64,000 bases of DNA from Glycomyces buryatensis (lineage in GTDB: Bacteria > Actinomycetota > Actinomycetes > Mycobacteriales > Micromonosporaceae). The position numbers and the translations under genes were made by a program. Below the pieces are notes generated by a model. That model had not been told where the DNA came from. It ran no database searches and saw only the letters and a program-made list of their open reading frames with translations. How positions within the stretch are numbered: the first letter of the stretch is position 1; every line of letters starts with the position of its first letter. The DNA is taken from positions 62,001 through 126,000 of the forward strand of contig NZ_STGY01000066.1 of NCBI RefSeq assembly GCF_004912275.1. The letters run 5' to 3'. Positions 23,971 to 32,913 of the stretch are shown piece by piece.

Positions 23971-25125
23971 TCAGCACACATCCAGCGAGGCGTCGCCGCT
24001 GATGTTCCAGCTGACGTTCTCCCCGCACGGGGACTCCCGCACGCTGGTGCCGTTGACCTCCGCGGTGATCGAGATGTCGCGGTTATTGGCGAACTCGTCG
24101 CGGGCGGCCAGGCGGACCTCGCCGCCGCCGTTGACGGTGCCGCCCTCGATCGTGACCCCGTAGCAGTTCTCGATCAGGATCGAATTATTGCCGTTGTCGG
24201 CCAGGTCGATGTTGGTGATGTTGACGCCGCCGGACTGCGAGACGCAGAAGATGCCCCGGCCGCCGCCGCGCGAGATGACGTTGTCGATCTGGACGTTGGT
24301 CGAGTAGTCGCCGTTCTGGCTGCCGTTCTCGTTGGCCATCCGGAAGGTCGCGTACCCGGTGCCGGTGGCGACGTTCTCGCCGTCGACTGTCCCGACATGC
24401 GCATTGGTGGTCGTCTGGAGCAAAAGGCCCGACTCGCCCACATCGCGCGCGGTCACCGAGCCGATCTCCAGCCCGTCGATGTTCCAGGTCTCCACGGCGT
24501 GGCTGCCCGCGCCGGACACGAAGACGTCGTCCATCGACACGTCGGTGCTCCCGGCCTCGTCGCGCTCGAAGCGAATGCCGAGGCCGCCGGACAGCTCCAT
24601 ATTGATCTGCCCGAGGTGGAGCCCGTCCATTCCGAAGAACCGCAGCCCGAAGTAGGGGTTGCCGGTCATGTTGAGGTGCGGGATCGACACGTCCTGGGCG
24701 CCGCCGGCCTCGATCGCGCCGTGCCCGCTCGAACTGCCGACGTCCATGGTGCCGCACACCGACAGCGAGGTGTGGCTGGGCAGGCCGATGTGGTTGCCGC
24801 CGATGGCGCCGTCGGCATTGACGACGACGCTCTCCTGCTCGGTGCGGTCCGGGTTCAGCGAGTCGATCCCAGCCTGGATGGCCGCGAGGTAGTCGCCGCC
24901 CGAGTAGACCTCGGAGCCGCCGTTGGTCGTGGTGTACGAGCCTCCGGACCCGTCGACGACCGCGTTGGACTCCCCGCCGCACTCCTGTGCCGGGACGGCG
25001 TCGGCCGGGTCCTCCTCGTCGGCCCCCGCCTGCTGGTTGATCAGCATGACGGACGCGACCGCGGTGGCGGCGGCCAGCGCCGCCGCCCCGATTGCGGCCC
25101 TTTGCCGCTTGTAAGTTCGTTGCAT
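23971..25125 (-). CDS. Secreted parallel beta-helix protein, paralogue of its neighbour
   Basis: 384-residue exported protein with a signal peptide (about 1-34) and one parallel beta-helix domain. It aligns over its length with the C-terminal part of the next gene downstream, sharing GVNI.N.DLA.NGNNSILIENCY-type turns, GYATFR and the C-terminal Cys-ending segment. It lacks the ricin lectin domain, so the pair looks like a tandem duplication with later gain or loss of the carbohydrate-binding module. It is more acidic than its paralogue. Function is probably attack on or binding of plant or microbial polysaccharide, since the next gene upstream is a xyloglucanase. Confidence 0.82.
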   Translation of the reverse strand: MQRTYKRQRAAIGAAALAAATAVASVMLINQQAGADEEDPADAVPAQECGGESNAVVDGSGGSYTTTNGGSEVYSGGDYLAAIQAGIDSLNPDRTEQESVVVNADGAIGGNHIGLPSHTSLSVCGTMDVGSSSGHGAIEAGGAQDVSIPHLNMTGNPYFGLRFFGMDGLHLGQINMELSGGLGIRFERDEAGSTDVSMDDVFVSGAGSHAVETWNIDGLEIGSVTARDVGESGLLLQTTTNAHVGTVDGENVATGTGYATFRMANENGSQNGDYSTNVQIDNVISRGGGRGIFCVSQSGGVNITNIDLADNGNNSILIENCYGVTIEGGTVNGGGEVRLAARDEFANNRDISITAEVNGTSVRESPCGENVSWNISGDASLDVC

Positions 25126-25254
25126 GCCCAGTTCCCTTCATATTGAGGAATCGAAATGAAACGATTTAATCATGTCAAATGGGGTGGGCCCTGTCACTAG
25201 CAGGGCCCGTCTTACTTCACAAAAGCCGCATAATTCGGCCCGGCTCAAGGGAAC

Positions 25255-27957
25255 TCAACTCAACTCGCACTCCGCTTCGACCGCGATAGGCGCGGTGGAG
25301 GTCGAGGCGGTGAACCCGATATTGATCGAGGCCCCCGACGCGATCGAGCCGTTCCACCCGGCATCGGTGACCGTCACCGTCTTGTCGCTCTGGGTCCACT
25401 CGCCGCCCCACAGGCTGGTGACCTGCTCGTCCCCGGCGAACGTCCACGTCACCGTCCAGCCGGTCGAGACCGCGCCGCCCGCATTGCTGAGCGCGACATT
25501 GCCCTGGAAACCGCCCGGCCAGGTGTTCGACACCGACCAGACGACGCCGCAGTCACCGGTGGGCGGCTCCGTCGGAGACTGCGATTCGGTCGGCTCCTCC
25601 GAAGGCGTCTCGGAGCCCGTCTCGGTCGGGTCGGGAACGTAGTCGCTGGACTCGCCCACGATGACGCCGCGCCCATTGGTGCCGACGTAGACCCGTCCGA
25701 ACACCTTCGGGTCGCCGGTGATGGCCGAACCGGTCCAACCCCACTGGTGCTCGTCGTCGTTGATCCGCGTCCACGACGCGCCGGTGTCGACCGAGCGCCA
25801 GATGCCGCGCTGGCCGCCGCGAGCGGCGCTGGAGTAGATCGCCGGGTACGACTGGCCCTCGGCGGCGGCGCCGAAGCCGACCGTGTCGGCCGCGTCGAAT
25901 CCGGCGACGACCTCCCAGTTCGCGCCGCCGTCGGTCGACCTCCACATCCCGTAGGTCCCGTCGGCGCCGCCGCCCGCCAGCCACACGTGCCCGGCGTGGC
26001 CCGGCACCGCCGCGAATCGGACCTCGCCGCTGGAGGGGAATCCCGAGAACGACGACGCGGTGAAGCTCGCCCCGCCGTTGGCGCTGTAGTAGAACGTTCC
26101 GGCCGCGAAGCCGTACACGGCATTGGCGTCGGCCCGATCGGATCGCACGCGGGCGCCGGTCGGCAGGCCGCTCGCCGCCGACCAGGACGAGCCGTAGTCG
26201 GTCGAGCGCTGCGGAGCGGTCCCGGCCGGCGCCCACACGATGGCGCCGGCATTGGCGGTGATCGCCACGGTTCCGGCCCCGGTCGCGCCGCTGATCGCGG
26301 CCCCCGCCCACCACGAGCCCCCGCTATTGCTGGAGATCCCGATGCCCGGGGCGTCGGCCTCGCCGACGCGGAAGACGACGCTCGGATTGAGCTCGGCGAA
26401 GTCGATGGAGCGGGTATTGCCGTGGGTCGGGGCCAGGAAGAACGCGCTCGGCACGACGTCGAGGTCGGTGTGCACGAAGCCGCCGATGTCGCCGAGCGCC
26501 GAGTACAGCGCCGGGCCCTCGGGCGGGGACGCCAGGTCCTGGACCGAGGTCTCCTCCAGTCCGTGCACCATCGGCGTGACGGTGAAGGTGCTCCCCGCGT
26601 CCCAGGCCGTCAGGTTGGTCGAGCCGTAGATGGTCGCGCCGGTGCCCCACATGACCCGGTCCGAGTCGTGGGGGTCGATGGCCATCGTGTCGATCATCCA
26701 GCCGTACTTCGGCGACTCTTCGGGGGCGCTGGGGTTCGCGCCCCAGTCCAGCCAGCCGACCGAGTCGTGGTCCATGGTGTACGCGTTGACGCGGGTCGGA
26801 TAGCCGTTGAGCGTCCACGACTGGGTCCAGCTCTCGCCCGAGTCCGTTGAGCGGAAGGTGGTCTCGTCGGGCCACCAGGCGTTGACGCTGCTGACCATCA
26901 GAGTGCCGGGACTCTGGCGGTCGAGCGTCAGGCCGCCGAAGCCGAAGCCGGCGTAGTCGGTCGCATTGGGCCCGGGGTGGATCTCGGTCCAGGTTCCGGA
27001 GGCGAGTTCGCAGCGCCAGACCGAGCCGCCGCGCGCGCCCTCGGCCGGGTTCCCGTTGTAGGGACCGGGATCCCACGAGGTGATGATGTACATGTACCCG
27101 TTGACGTCGTCGATCGCCGCCTGTTTGGGGATGTTGTCGTAGCCGTCGACGGTGCCGATCTGCGCGGCGCCCTCCACCGCGGCCCAGGTCGATCCATGGT
27201 CGGTGGACACATAGAGCGGATTCGCCGGGTCGGCCACGCCCACGTAGGTCGCGTCGGCCGCCTGGTCGAACTCGATCCACAGCACGCCCTGGTTGTCGCC
27301 CTGGTAGTCGTCGCCGGGGACGACCACGAAGTTCCCCGGGTTCGGGAAGGCGGTCACCTCGGCCCAGGTGCGGCCGTAGTCGTTCGACTTCCACAGCCCA
27401 TTGCCCGAGGGCGTCCCCAGATACACCACCGAGTTGTCCCCGGGGTCGACGGCGAGTCGTTCGCCCATCCCGCGGCCGGGCATATTGCCGCCCTGCTTGA
27501 ACGGGAGCTCGGCCGCGCCCCAGGTGTCGCCGTAGTCGTCGGAGTAGAGGACCGCGCCGTTGGTGGGGTCCCAGTCGTTGGTGTAGGTGCCGACGGCGGC
27601 GTAGACGCGGTTCGGTTCGACCGGGTCGGTCGCGACGGAGACGACGCCGGTCCAGCCCCAGTTGTCCCAACCGATCCAGTCCAGCAGCGGCTTCCAGGTC
27701 TGCGAGGACTCCTGCCAGCGGTAGAGCCCGCCGATGTCGGTGCGGGCGTAGATGAGATCGGCCTCGGTCTCGTTGAAGACGATGCCGGGGACGAAGCCGC
27801 CGCCCGCGATCTGGGCGTTGCGCCAGGAGTAGGTCTCGCCGTTCTCCTGGGCCCGGGCCGAACCGGCGCCGATTATGAACTGGGAGAGGCCGGCGGTGGC
27901 GGCGGCCGAGGCCCCGACCGCCGCGAGCCCTGTGAGGGTGCGCCTTCTTGAAATCAT
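25255..27957 (-). CDS. GH74 xyloglucanase with C-terminal CBM2, Tat-exported
   Basis: 900-residue secreted enzyme. A twin-arginine signal (SRRRTLTGLAAVG, cleavage near ARAQ) is followed by tandem seven-bladed propellers with repeated sialidase-type turns (YSDDYGDTWG, KSNDYGRTWAEV, RSTDGGANWE). The two family-74 catalytic aspartates lie in YARTDIGGLYRW and SALGDIGGFVHTDL. A Thr/Ser/Pro/Glu linker leads to a CBM2 cellulose-binding module over the last 100 residues (VSNTWPGGFQGNVALSN to ASINIGFTAS). It should cleave beta-1,4-glucan backbones of xyloglucan outside the cell. The ATG at 27957 is chosen for the Tat motif; 27999 would add 14 residues. Confidence 0.94.
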   Translation of the reverse strand: MISRRRTLTGLAAVGASAAATAGLSQFIIGAGSARAQENGETYSWRNAQIAGGGFVPGIVFNETEADLIYARTDIGGLYRWQESSQTWKPLLDWIGWDNWGWTGVVSVATDPVEPNRVYAAVGTYTNDWDPTNGAVLYSDDYGDTWGAAELPFKQGGNMPGRGMGERLAVDPGDNSVVYLGTPSGNGLWKSNDYGRTWAEVTAFPNPGNFVVVPGDDYQGDNQGVLWIEFDQAADATYVGVADPANPLYVSTDHGSTWAAVEGAAQIGTVDGYDNIPKQAAIDDVNGYMYIITSWDPGPYNGNPAEGARGGSVWRCELASGTWTEIHPGPNATDYAGFGFGGLTLDRQSPGTLMVSSVNAWWPDETTFRSTDSGESWTQSWTLNGYPTRVNAYTMDHDSVGWLDWGANPSAPEESPKYGWMIDTMAIDPHDSDRVMWGTGATIYGSTNLTAWDAGSTFTVTPMVHGLEETSVQDLASPPEGPALYSALGDIGGFVHTDLDVVPSAFFLAPTHGNTRSIDFAELNPSVVFRVGEADAPGIGISSNSGGSWWAGAAISGATGAGTVAITANAGAIVWAPAGTAPQRSTDYGSSWSAASGLPTGARVRSDRADANAVYGFAAGTFYYSANGGASFTASSFSGFPSSGEVRFAAVPGHAGHVWLAGGGADGTYGMWRSTDGGANWEVVAGFDAADTVGFGAAAEGQSYPAIYSSAARGGQRGIWRSVDTGASWTRINDDEHQWGWTGSAITGDPKVFGRVYVGTNGRGVIVGESSDYVPDPTETGSETPSEEPTESQSPTEPPTGDCGVVWSVSNTWPGGFQGNVALSNAGGAVSTGWTVTWTFAGDEQVTSLWGGEWTQSDKTVTVTDAGWNGSIASGASINIGFTASTSTAPIAVEAECELS

Positions 27958-28019
27958 CGATCCGCCTTCGGGTCGCGGCGCCCTGGCGCGCGAGCCCAAC
28001 CTGCGCCGGGACGCTTGCG

Positions 28020-28035
28020 TTAGTTGATCGACTAA
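28020..28035. promoter_or_regulatory. Candidate operator TTAGTTGATCGACTAA upstream of the GH74 gene
   Basis: 16-base imperfect dyad (14 of 16 symmetric) centred on GATC, in an AT-rich patch 63 bases upstream of the xyloglucanase start. It may bind a sugar-responsive repressor. Confidence 0.4.
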
Positions 28036-28122
28036 ATATAAACATATATCAATGGCTTGTCAACTGTGGGCAGACAAAGAACTCCCAGCGCAGAAGCACT
28101 GGGAGCGTTTGCGTTTCGGGAG

Positions 28123-29367
28123 CTATTCCCGCCGGTATCCCTTGACGAGTTCGCCGGCGAGCTGCTCGCAGAACAGGCCGATGTCGGTGATGACGCCGAT
28201 GGCCTGGGCCGAGCCCCGGTCGGCCAGTTTGGTGACCGTGGCGGGGTTGATGTCGACGCTCACCAGCGGGACACTGGCGGGCAGGAGGTTTCCGGTGGCG
28301 ATGGAGTGCAGCATGGTCGCGACCATGATGGCGAAGCCGGTGCCCGGCAGCGCGTCGCGCATGGCCCGCTGGCCGTCGATGACATCGGTGTGGACGTCGG
28401 GGAGCGGACCGTCGTCTCGGACCGAGCCGACGAGCACGTACTGCTTGCCGTTCTTGACCATCGCGTGCATGATGCCGCCGGTGAGGACACCCTGGTCGAC
28501 GGCCGCGGCGATCGATCCGCAGGCGCGGATGCGGTTGATGGCGCGAATGTGGTGCTCGTGCCCGTGGGGGACGCCGTGGCCCTTGTCGAGGTCGACGCCG
28601 AGCGAGGTGCCGTACAGGTTCGACTCGATGTCGTGGGCGGCCAGGGCATTGCCGGCGAAGATGAGATCGACGTAGCCCGCGTCGATGAGTGCTTCGAGGG
28701 CCTTCCCGGCTCCGGTGTGGACGATGGCGGGGCCGCCGACCCACAGGATCTTCTCTCCGCGGGCCTTGACGTCGCGCATCTGCTGGGCGATCTGGCGGAC
28801 CTGGAGCGCTTGGGGGCGTTCGGAGGAGACGCCCGAGTTCATGAACTCGAATCCGGCCGAGGCGGGGTCGGAGCGTTCGGGCTCGGGCAGCGGCAGGACC
28901 TTGACTCCCTCGCCGCCGCAGACGACGAGCTCGCCCTCCTTGACGTCCGAGACCGGCAGGGTCCAGGCGGAGCCGTGGTCGGTCGAGACGATGATGCCGC
29001 AGTCCATTTCGGAGCTGCGCACGTCCATCCAGCCGCCGTTGAGGCGGACCTGGGTGTCGAAGTTGGTGGTGGAGTAGAAGTCCTCGGGGAAGACGCCGTC
29101 GGCCGGGGCGGGCTTGAGTGTGGCGATGCCCGGATCGAGCGGGTTGGCGCCGTGGGTCTGGAGGCGCATGACGATGCGCTCGACCTGCTCGGCCGTCTCG
29201 GCGGTGACGGTGAGTTGGACGTAGGACTCGTCGGTGTGGTGGCGGCCCACATCGAAGCGGTCGATGGAGTAGGCCCCCGAGTATTCGAGGACGTCGTCCA
29301 TGACGCGGGCGAAGACGCCCTGGTCGATGAGGTGCCCGCGCAGTTCGACGGTCTTTGCATGATCCAC
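28123..29367 (-). CDS. TIGR00300-family protein (LOR/SDH domain; ornithine cyclodeaminase-like)
   Basis: 414-residue protein. The N-terminal part (ELRGHLIDQGVFARVMDDVLEYSGAYSIDRFDVGR) is the conserved LOR/SDH domain also found in fused lysine-oxoglutarate reductase/saccharopine dehydrogenases. The C-terminal half is Rossmann-like, with ILWVGGPAIVHTGAG, LIFAGNALAAHDIE and GHEHHIRAINRIRACGS. Archaeal and some bacterial members have been linked to ornithine cyclodeamination to proline with a bound NAD; related cyanobacterial proteins act on arginine or ornithine. Here it stands alone between a glycosidase and a mobile-like repeat, so its pathway is unclear. The GTG start at 29367 has AGGAG upstream. 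Confidence 0.85.
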   Translation of the reverse strand: MDHAKTVELRGHLIDQGVFARVMDDVLEYSGAYSIDRFDVGRHHTDESYVQLTVTAETAEQVERIVMRLQTHGANPLDPGIATLKPAPADGVFPEDFYSTTNFDTQVRLNGGWMDVRSSEMDCGIIVSTDHGSAWTLPVSDVKEGELVVCGGEGVKVLPLPEPERSDPASAGFEFMNSGVSSERPQALQVRQIAQQMRDVKARGEKILWVGGPAIVHTGAGKALEALIDAGYVDLIFAGNALAAHDIESNLYGTSLGVDLDKGHGVPHGHEHHIRAINRIRACGSIAAAVDQGVLTGGIMHAMVKNGKQYVLVGSVRDDGPLPDVHTDVIDGQRAMRDALPGTGFAIMVATMLHSIATGNLLPASVPLVSVDINPATVTKLADRGSAQAIGVITDIGLFCEQLAGELVKGYRRE

Positions 29368-29391
29368 GGTTGAACTCCTGTGCTTCCCACT

Positions 29392-29558
29392 CTAGGGGGT
29401 GTCTGGTGATCCCGAACGGCCTGGCTCCGGCCCATTTGCCCGCTCGCTGCGTTGTCGGGCTTCCAGATCCAACACCGGGATCTGGAAGCCCTTCCGCCTT
29501 GCGAGCGAACAAATGGACTCGGATCCAGCCTCGCCCGGGATCACCAGACACCCCCTAG
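29392..29558. mobile_element. 167-bp nested palindromic element (MITE- or REP-like)
   Basis: 23-bp perfect terminal inverted repeats (29392-29414 and 29536-29558, each ending in CTAG) enclose a second, imperfect pair of arms (about 29424-29450 and 29500-29527). Inside is a perfect 14-bp hairpin (29457-29470 and 29478-29491, loop AACACCG). The whole unit folds back on itself. It holds no gene of its own and lies in a 285-base gap between the TIGR00300 gene and the MFS gene. It may be a non-autonomous mobile element; no second copy was found in this window. Confidence 0.7.
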
Positions 29559-29652
29559 GCGACGCCGGCGGAGCCGTGATTCGGCACGGTCGCCTGGACG
29601 AGCCTAACTCCCGGGGCGTGAGGGACACCGGCGCACTCCGCCGTTTGGGCGG

Positions 29653-30963
29653 TCAGTCCTTGGACTCCGGCGGCGGGGCCGCGGCCCGCTTGGCCGCCTC
29701 GATTTCTTCAGAGGTGGGCCAGCGCCGCGTCACCAGGAACTGGATGACCAGCCCGATGACGCCCCACGCTCCGACCACGTACGACACCGGCACGCCGAAC
29801 TCGGCGACGAGGCCGACGCCGGCGATCGCCGCGCCCTGGGCCAGTTGCAGGCCGCCGTTGACGGCCGAGACGATCCGGCCGCGCCATCCGTCGGGGATGC
29901 ACAGGGCGAGGGTGGCGTTCATGGGCGCCATGATGGCGGTGGACAGGCCGATGCCGATGGCGATGGCGAGGACGCCTGCCAAGGGCGGATCGAACAGGGC
30001 GGTGGCCAGGACGAGCGGGGCGGCGAAGGCGAGCGGGCGGATGAGTTTGTCGCGCAGGCGGGGCGGGACGAATCTGGTGAACAGGAGCAGGCCGACGATG
30101 GCGGCGGCGGCGTCGGTGGCCATGATCGCGCCCTGGGTGGCGGAGCCCTGGCCGAGGTGGGCGGCCCACAGGACGGCGACGCCCTCGGGCACGGCGGCGA
30201 GGGCGAACAGGCCCCAGATGGCGAAGGAGATGGTGCGCAGGACCCGGTTGTCGCGCAGCATCCGCAGGCCGTCGGCGGTCTCGGTGAGGACGTGGCGGCG
30301 GTCTTCGCGCTTGTTGACCGAGGGCCGGTACTTGACCAGGCCGAGGATCGCGAAGCCGGAGAGGGCGAAGAGGGCGGCGTTGACGCCGAGGGCGGCGTAG
30401 GGGTCGATCGCGGCGAGCAGGCCGCCGCCGAGATAGCCGAGGATCTGGGCGACGCCGGAGGCGCTGAGGCTCAGGGCGATCGCCACGGCGAGCTCCTCGC
30501 CCTTGAGGATCTGGGCGAGGGTGGCGGTGCGCGAGGCGGTGTAGGCGGGCTGGACCGTGGCGACGGCGAAGACGATGACGATCATGATCGGCACGGGCAG
30601 GCCGGGTATGAGCAGGAGGGCGACGAGGGCGGCGCGGAGGAAGTCGCACAGGACCATGACGTTGCGGTAGGGGTAGCGGTCGACGACGGCGCCGAGGACC
30701 TGGGCGAGTCCGAGGTAGGGGGCGAAGCTGATGGCGAAGGAGGCGGCGGCGAGGGCGGAGGAGCCGGTGTTGTTCCAGACCAGGAAGGTCACGGCGACGC
30801 GGTTGAGCATGGCACCGGCGTTGGAGAGGCAGAAGGCGAGGAGGAAGGCCGCCGCTTCGCGATTGCCGAAGACGTCGGAGAAGGTGGGTTTCGGGACTTC
30901 CGTCCCGGCTTCCGTGTCGGTTTGGGCTGTGGTCTCCGCCGGCTTGGGATTCTGGTTCGACAC
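29653..30963 (-). CDS. MFS transporter
   Basis: 436-residue major facilitator superfamily permease with about 12 hydrophobic helices and a hydrophilic N-terminal tail of about 40 residues. It resembles the MFS_3 group of macrolide-efflux (MefA-like) proteins: FGNREAAAFLLAFCLSNAGAMLNRVAVTFLVWN at the start, VVDRYPYRNVMVLCDFLRA in the 2-3 loop region, and a central YRPSVNKREDRRHVLTETADG loop between two six-helix halves. The GTG at 30963 has AAGGAA upstream and is preferred over 31059. The substrate is unknown; drug or metabolite export is likely. Confidence 0.88.
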   Translation of the reverse strand: MSNQNPKPAETTAQTDTEAGTEVPKPTFSDVFGNREAAAFLLAFCLSNAGAMLNRVAVTFLVWNNTGSSALAAASFAISFAPYLGLAQVLGAVVDRYPYRNVMVLCDFLRAALVALLLIPGLPVPIMIVIVFAVATVQPAYTASRTATLAQILKGEELAVAIALSLSASGVAQILGYLGGGLLAAIDPYAALGVNAALFALSGFAILGLVKYRPSVNKREDRRHVLTETADGLRMLRDNRVLRTISFAIWGLFALAAVPEGVAVLWAAHLGQGSATQGAIMATDAAAAIVGLLLFTRFVPPRLRDKLIRPLAFAAPLVLATALFDPPLAGVLAIAIGIGLSTAIMAPMNATLALCIPDGWRGRIVSAVNGGLQLAQGAAIAGVGLVAEFGVPVSYVVGAWGVIGLVIQFLVTRRWPTSEEIEAAKRAAAPPPESKD

Positions 30964-31180
30964 GGGCCATTCCTTGCCATTGCACGGCTTCGCGGGGGTC
31001 GCCAGGGGCTCGCGAAGCCTGAAGGGGATGTAAACGACAATCCTCCGCGATTGCCGCAAGTGTCACTAGTTTGCCGCGACAACCAGTTGTTGTCAAGCAC
31101 CCCAGTGTGTCCAAACTATATAAACACGGACGGACGCTCCGTCGCAGTCCTCACCCGGTCATATTCGGCCGCAATGGGAT

Positions 31181-31438
31181 TCAGTGAATTAATGATGCAG
31201 GATCGGGCTCTGGTTCGGTCCGGGGTTCACGGTCCGGCTCGGGGTCGAGGACGCCGAGGCGCTCGGCCCGCACGGCTTCGGCCTTCTCGACCCGGATATT
31301 GAGCAACTCCACGGCCAGCGCGAATCCGATGGGGAGGTAGAGGTAGCCCTTGGGGAAATCGATGCCGAGGATGAGTTCGAGGGCCGTCAGCGACACCAGC
31401 GCGAACCACGTCTCGGGCGTGGTCAGCAGTTCCAGCAT
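31181..31438 (-). CDS. Miniature TerC-like protein with large internal deletion
   Basis: 85 residues. Residues 1-27 (MLELLTTPETWFALVSL with ALELILGID) match the first helix of TerC/YkoY-family membrane proteins. Residues 28-48 (FPKGYLYLPIGFALAVELLNI) match their last helix. The roughly 190 residues normally between them are absent, and the join is in frame at the Asp of the ILGID motif. A charged 35-residue tail follows. TerC proteins are manganese exporters or tellurite-resistance-associated proteins. This one retains two helices and cannot form the normal transport core. It is a deletion remnant, or possibly a functional micro-protein. Confidence 0.65.
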   Translation of the reverse strand: MLELLTTPETWFALVSLTALELILGIDFPKGYLYLPIGFALAVELLNIRVEKAEAVRAERLGVLDPEPDREPRTEPEPDPASLIH

Positions 31439-31587
31439 CGACCCACCATATTGGAAATCGGTCGCAGGCGGGGTGCGGCTCGCGACGAAACCCCTCCGTC
31501 GTGGAGCGGTGCCGGGGTCGCTCGGCCGGTGTCGGCCCTGCGGTTATCCTCCAAAGGTCTTTGTAGGAATCGTCTAAGGGAGCGCCG

Positions 31588-32913
31588 ATGACCGTGAGCA
31601 GTGCCGACTGGATCGCCCGCGACAATGCCGCCGTGTGGCACCCGTTCACCCAGCACGCCACCTGGATCGGCGACGATCCCACCGTGGTCGAGCGGGCCGA
31701 GGGACCCTGGCTGATCGACACCGACGGCCGCCGCCATCTCGACGGGGTCTCCTCGCTGTGGACGACCACGCTCGGCCACTGCCACCCCGACATCAACGCG
31801 GCGATCGCCGCCCAGCTCGAAACCCTCGACCACTCGACGTTCCTCGGGACCACCCACATCCCCGGCATCGAACTCTCCGAGGCATTGATCGCCCTCGCGC
31901 CCAAGGGGACCGGGCCCGACCTGACCAAGGTCTTCTACGCCGGGGACGGCTCCTCCGCCGTCGAGGCGGCCCTGAAGATCGCCTACCAGTACTCCTCCCA
32001 GACCGGCCGCGCCCGGCCGACATTCGTGCGCCTGGAGCACGCCTACCACGGCGATACGCTCGGCGCCGTCGCCGTCGGCGGCCACGACCTCTTCCACGCC
32101 ACCTACCGGCCGCTGCTGCTGCAGACCGTCGGCGTCCCCTCCCCGGGAGACCGCTCGCTCGGGCCGGACCGGCTCCGGATCGCCATCGACGCGCTCGAGG
32201 CGACCATGCGCGAGCACGGCGACCAGACCTGCGCGATCATCGTCGAACCCATGATGCAGGGCGCCGCGGGCATGTTCGACTACGACGCCGAATACCTCAG
32301 GGCCGCCAGACGACTCGCCGACAAGTACGGTGCTCTGCTGATCTTCGACGAGGTCGCCACCGGCTTCGGCCGCACCGGGAAGATGTGGGCCGCCGAGCAC
32401 GCCGGAGTCGTCCCCGACCTGCTCACCTGCGGCAAGGGCATCACCGGCGGCTACCTGCCGCTGTCGGCCGTGCTCGCCGCCGAACACGTCTACGAGGCGT
32501 TCCTGGCCCGACCCGGCGACAGCGGCCCCCGCACGTTCTTCCACGGCCACACCTACACCGCCAATCCGCTGTGCTGCGCCGCCGCGCTCGCGAACCTCCG
32601 CGTCATGGGCGAGCAGGACGTCATCGGGCAGGCCCGGCGGCTCGGCGAACGCCTCGCCAAGCTGCTCGAACCGGTCGGCGCCATGCCCGGCGTCACCGAG
32701 ATCCGCCGGCTCGGCACCATGATCGGTGTCGAGGTGGCTCCGAGCCGCGACCGCACCGGCTTCGCGGTCTGCCAGGCCGCCCGCGAACGCGGCGTCTGGC
32801 TGCGGCCATTGGGCGACACGGTGATCCTCATGCCGCCGTTGACCCTGGCGGAGCCCGAGACCGACCTGCTGGTGAACGCGCTGGCGGAGGCCGTCGCCGA
32901 GGTGTGCGAGTGA
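31588..32913 (+). CDS. bioA: Adenosylmethionine-8-amino-7-oxononanoate aminotransferase
   Basis: 441-residue class III PLP aminotransferase. It converts KAPA to DAPA in biotin synthesis with SAM as amino donor. The start region WHPFTQHATWIGDDP with LDGVSSLWTTTLGHCHPDIN is typical of BioA, as are FYAGDGSSAVEAALKIAYQY, LIFDEVATGFGRTGKMWAAEHAGVVPDLLTCGKGITGGYLP (PLP Lys in CGKG) and FFHGHTYTANPLC. It is the first gene of the operon, overlapping bioF by 4 bases. bioB is not in the window. Confidence 0.97.
   Translation: MTVSSADWIARDNAAVWHPFTQHATWIGDDPTVVERAEGPWLIDTDGRRHLDGVSSLWTTTLGHCHPDINAAIAAQLETLDHSTFLGTTHIPGIELSEALIALAPKGTGPDLTKVFYAGDGSSAVEAALKIAYQYSSQTGRARPTFVRLEHAYHGDTLGAVAVGGHDLFHATYRPLLLQTVGVPSPGDRSLGPDRLRIAIDALEATMREHGDQTCAIIVEPMMQGAAGMFDYDAEYLRAARRLADKYGALLIFDEVATGFGRTGKMWAAEHAGVVPDLLTCGKGITGGYLPLSAVLAAEHVYEAFLARPGDSGPRTFFHGHTYTANPLCCAAALANLRVMGEQDVIGQARRLGERLAKLLEPVGAMPGVTEIRRLGTMIGVEVAPSRDRTGFAVCQAARERGVWLRPLGDTVILMPPLTLAEPETDLLVNALAEAVAEVCE

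Noticed and set aside
29845-31302. 485-codon plus-strand frame, rich in Gly/Asp/Glu
   Set aside because: It is opposite the MFS transporter, whose membrane-helix pattern is convincing; the acidic low-complexity protein is a GC-rich shadow.
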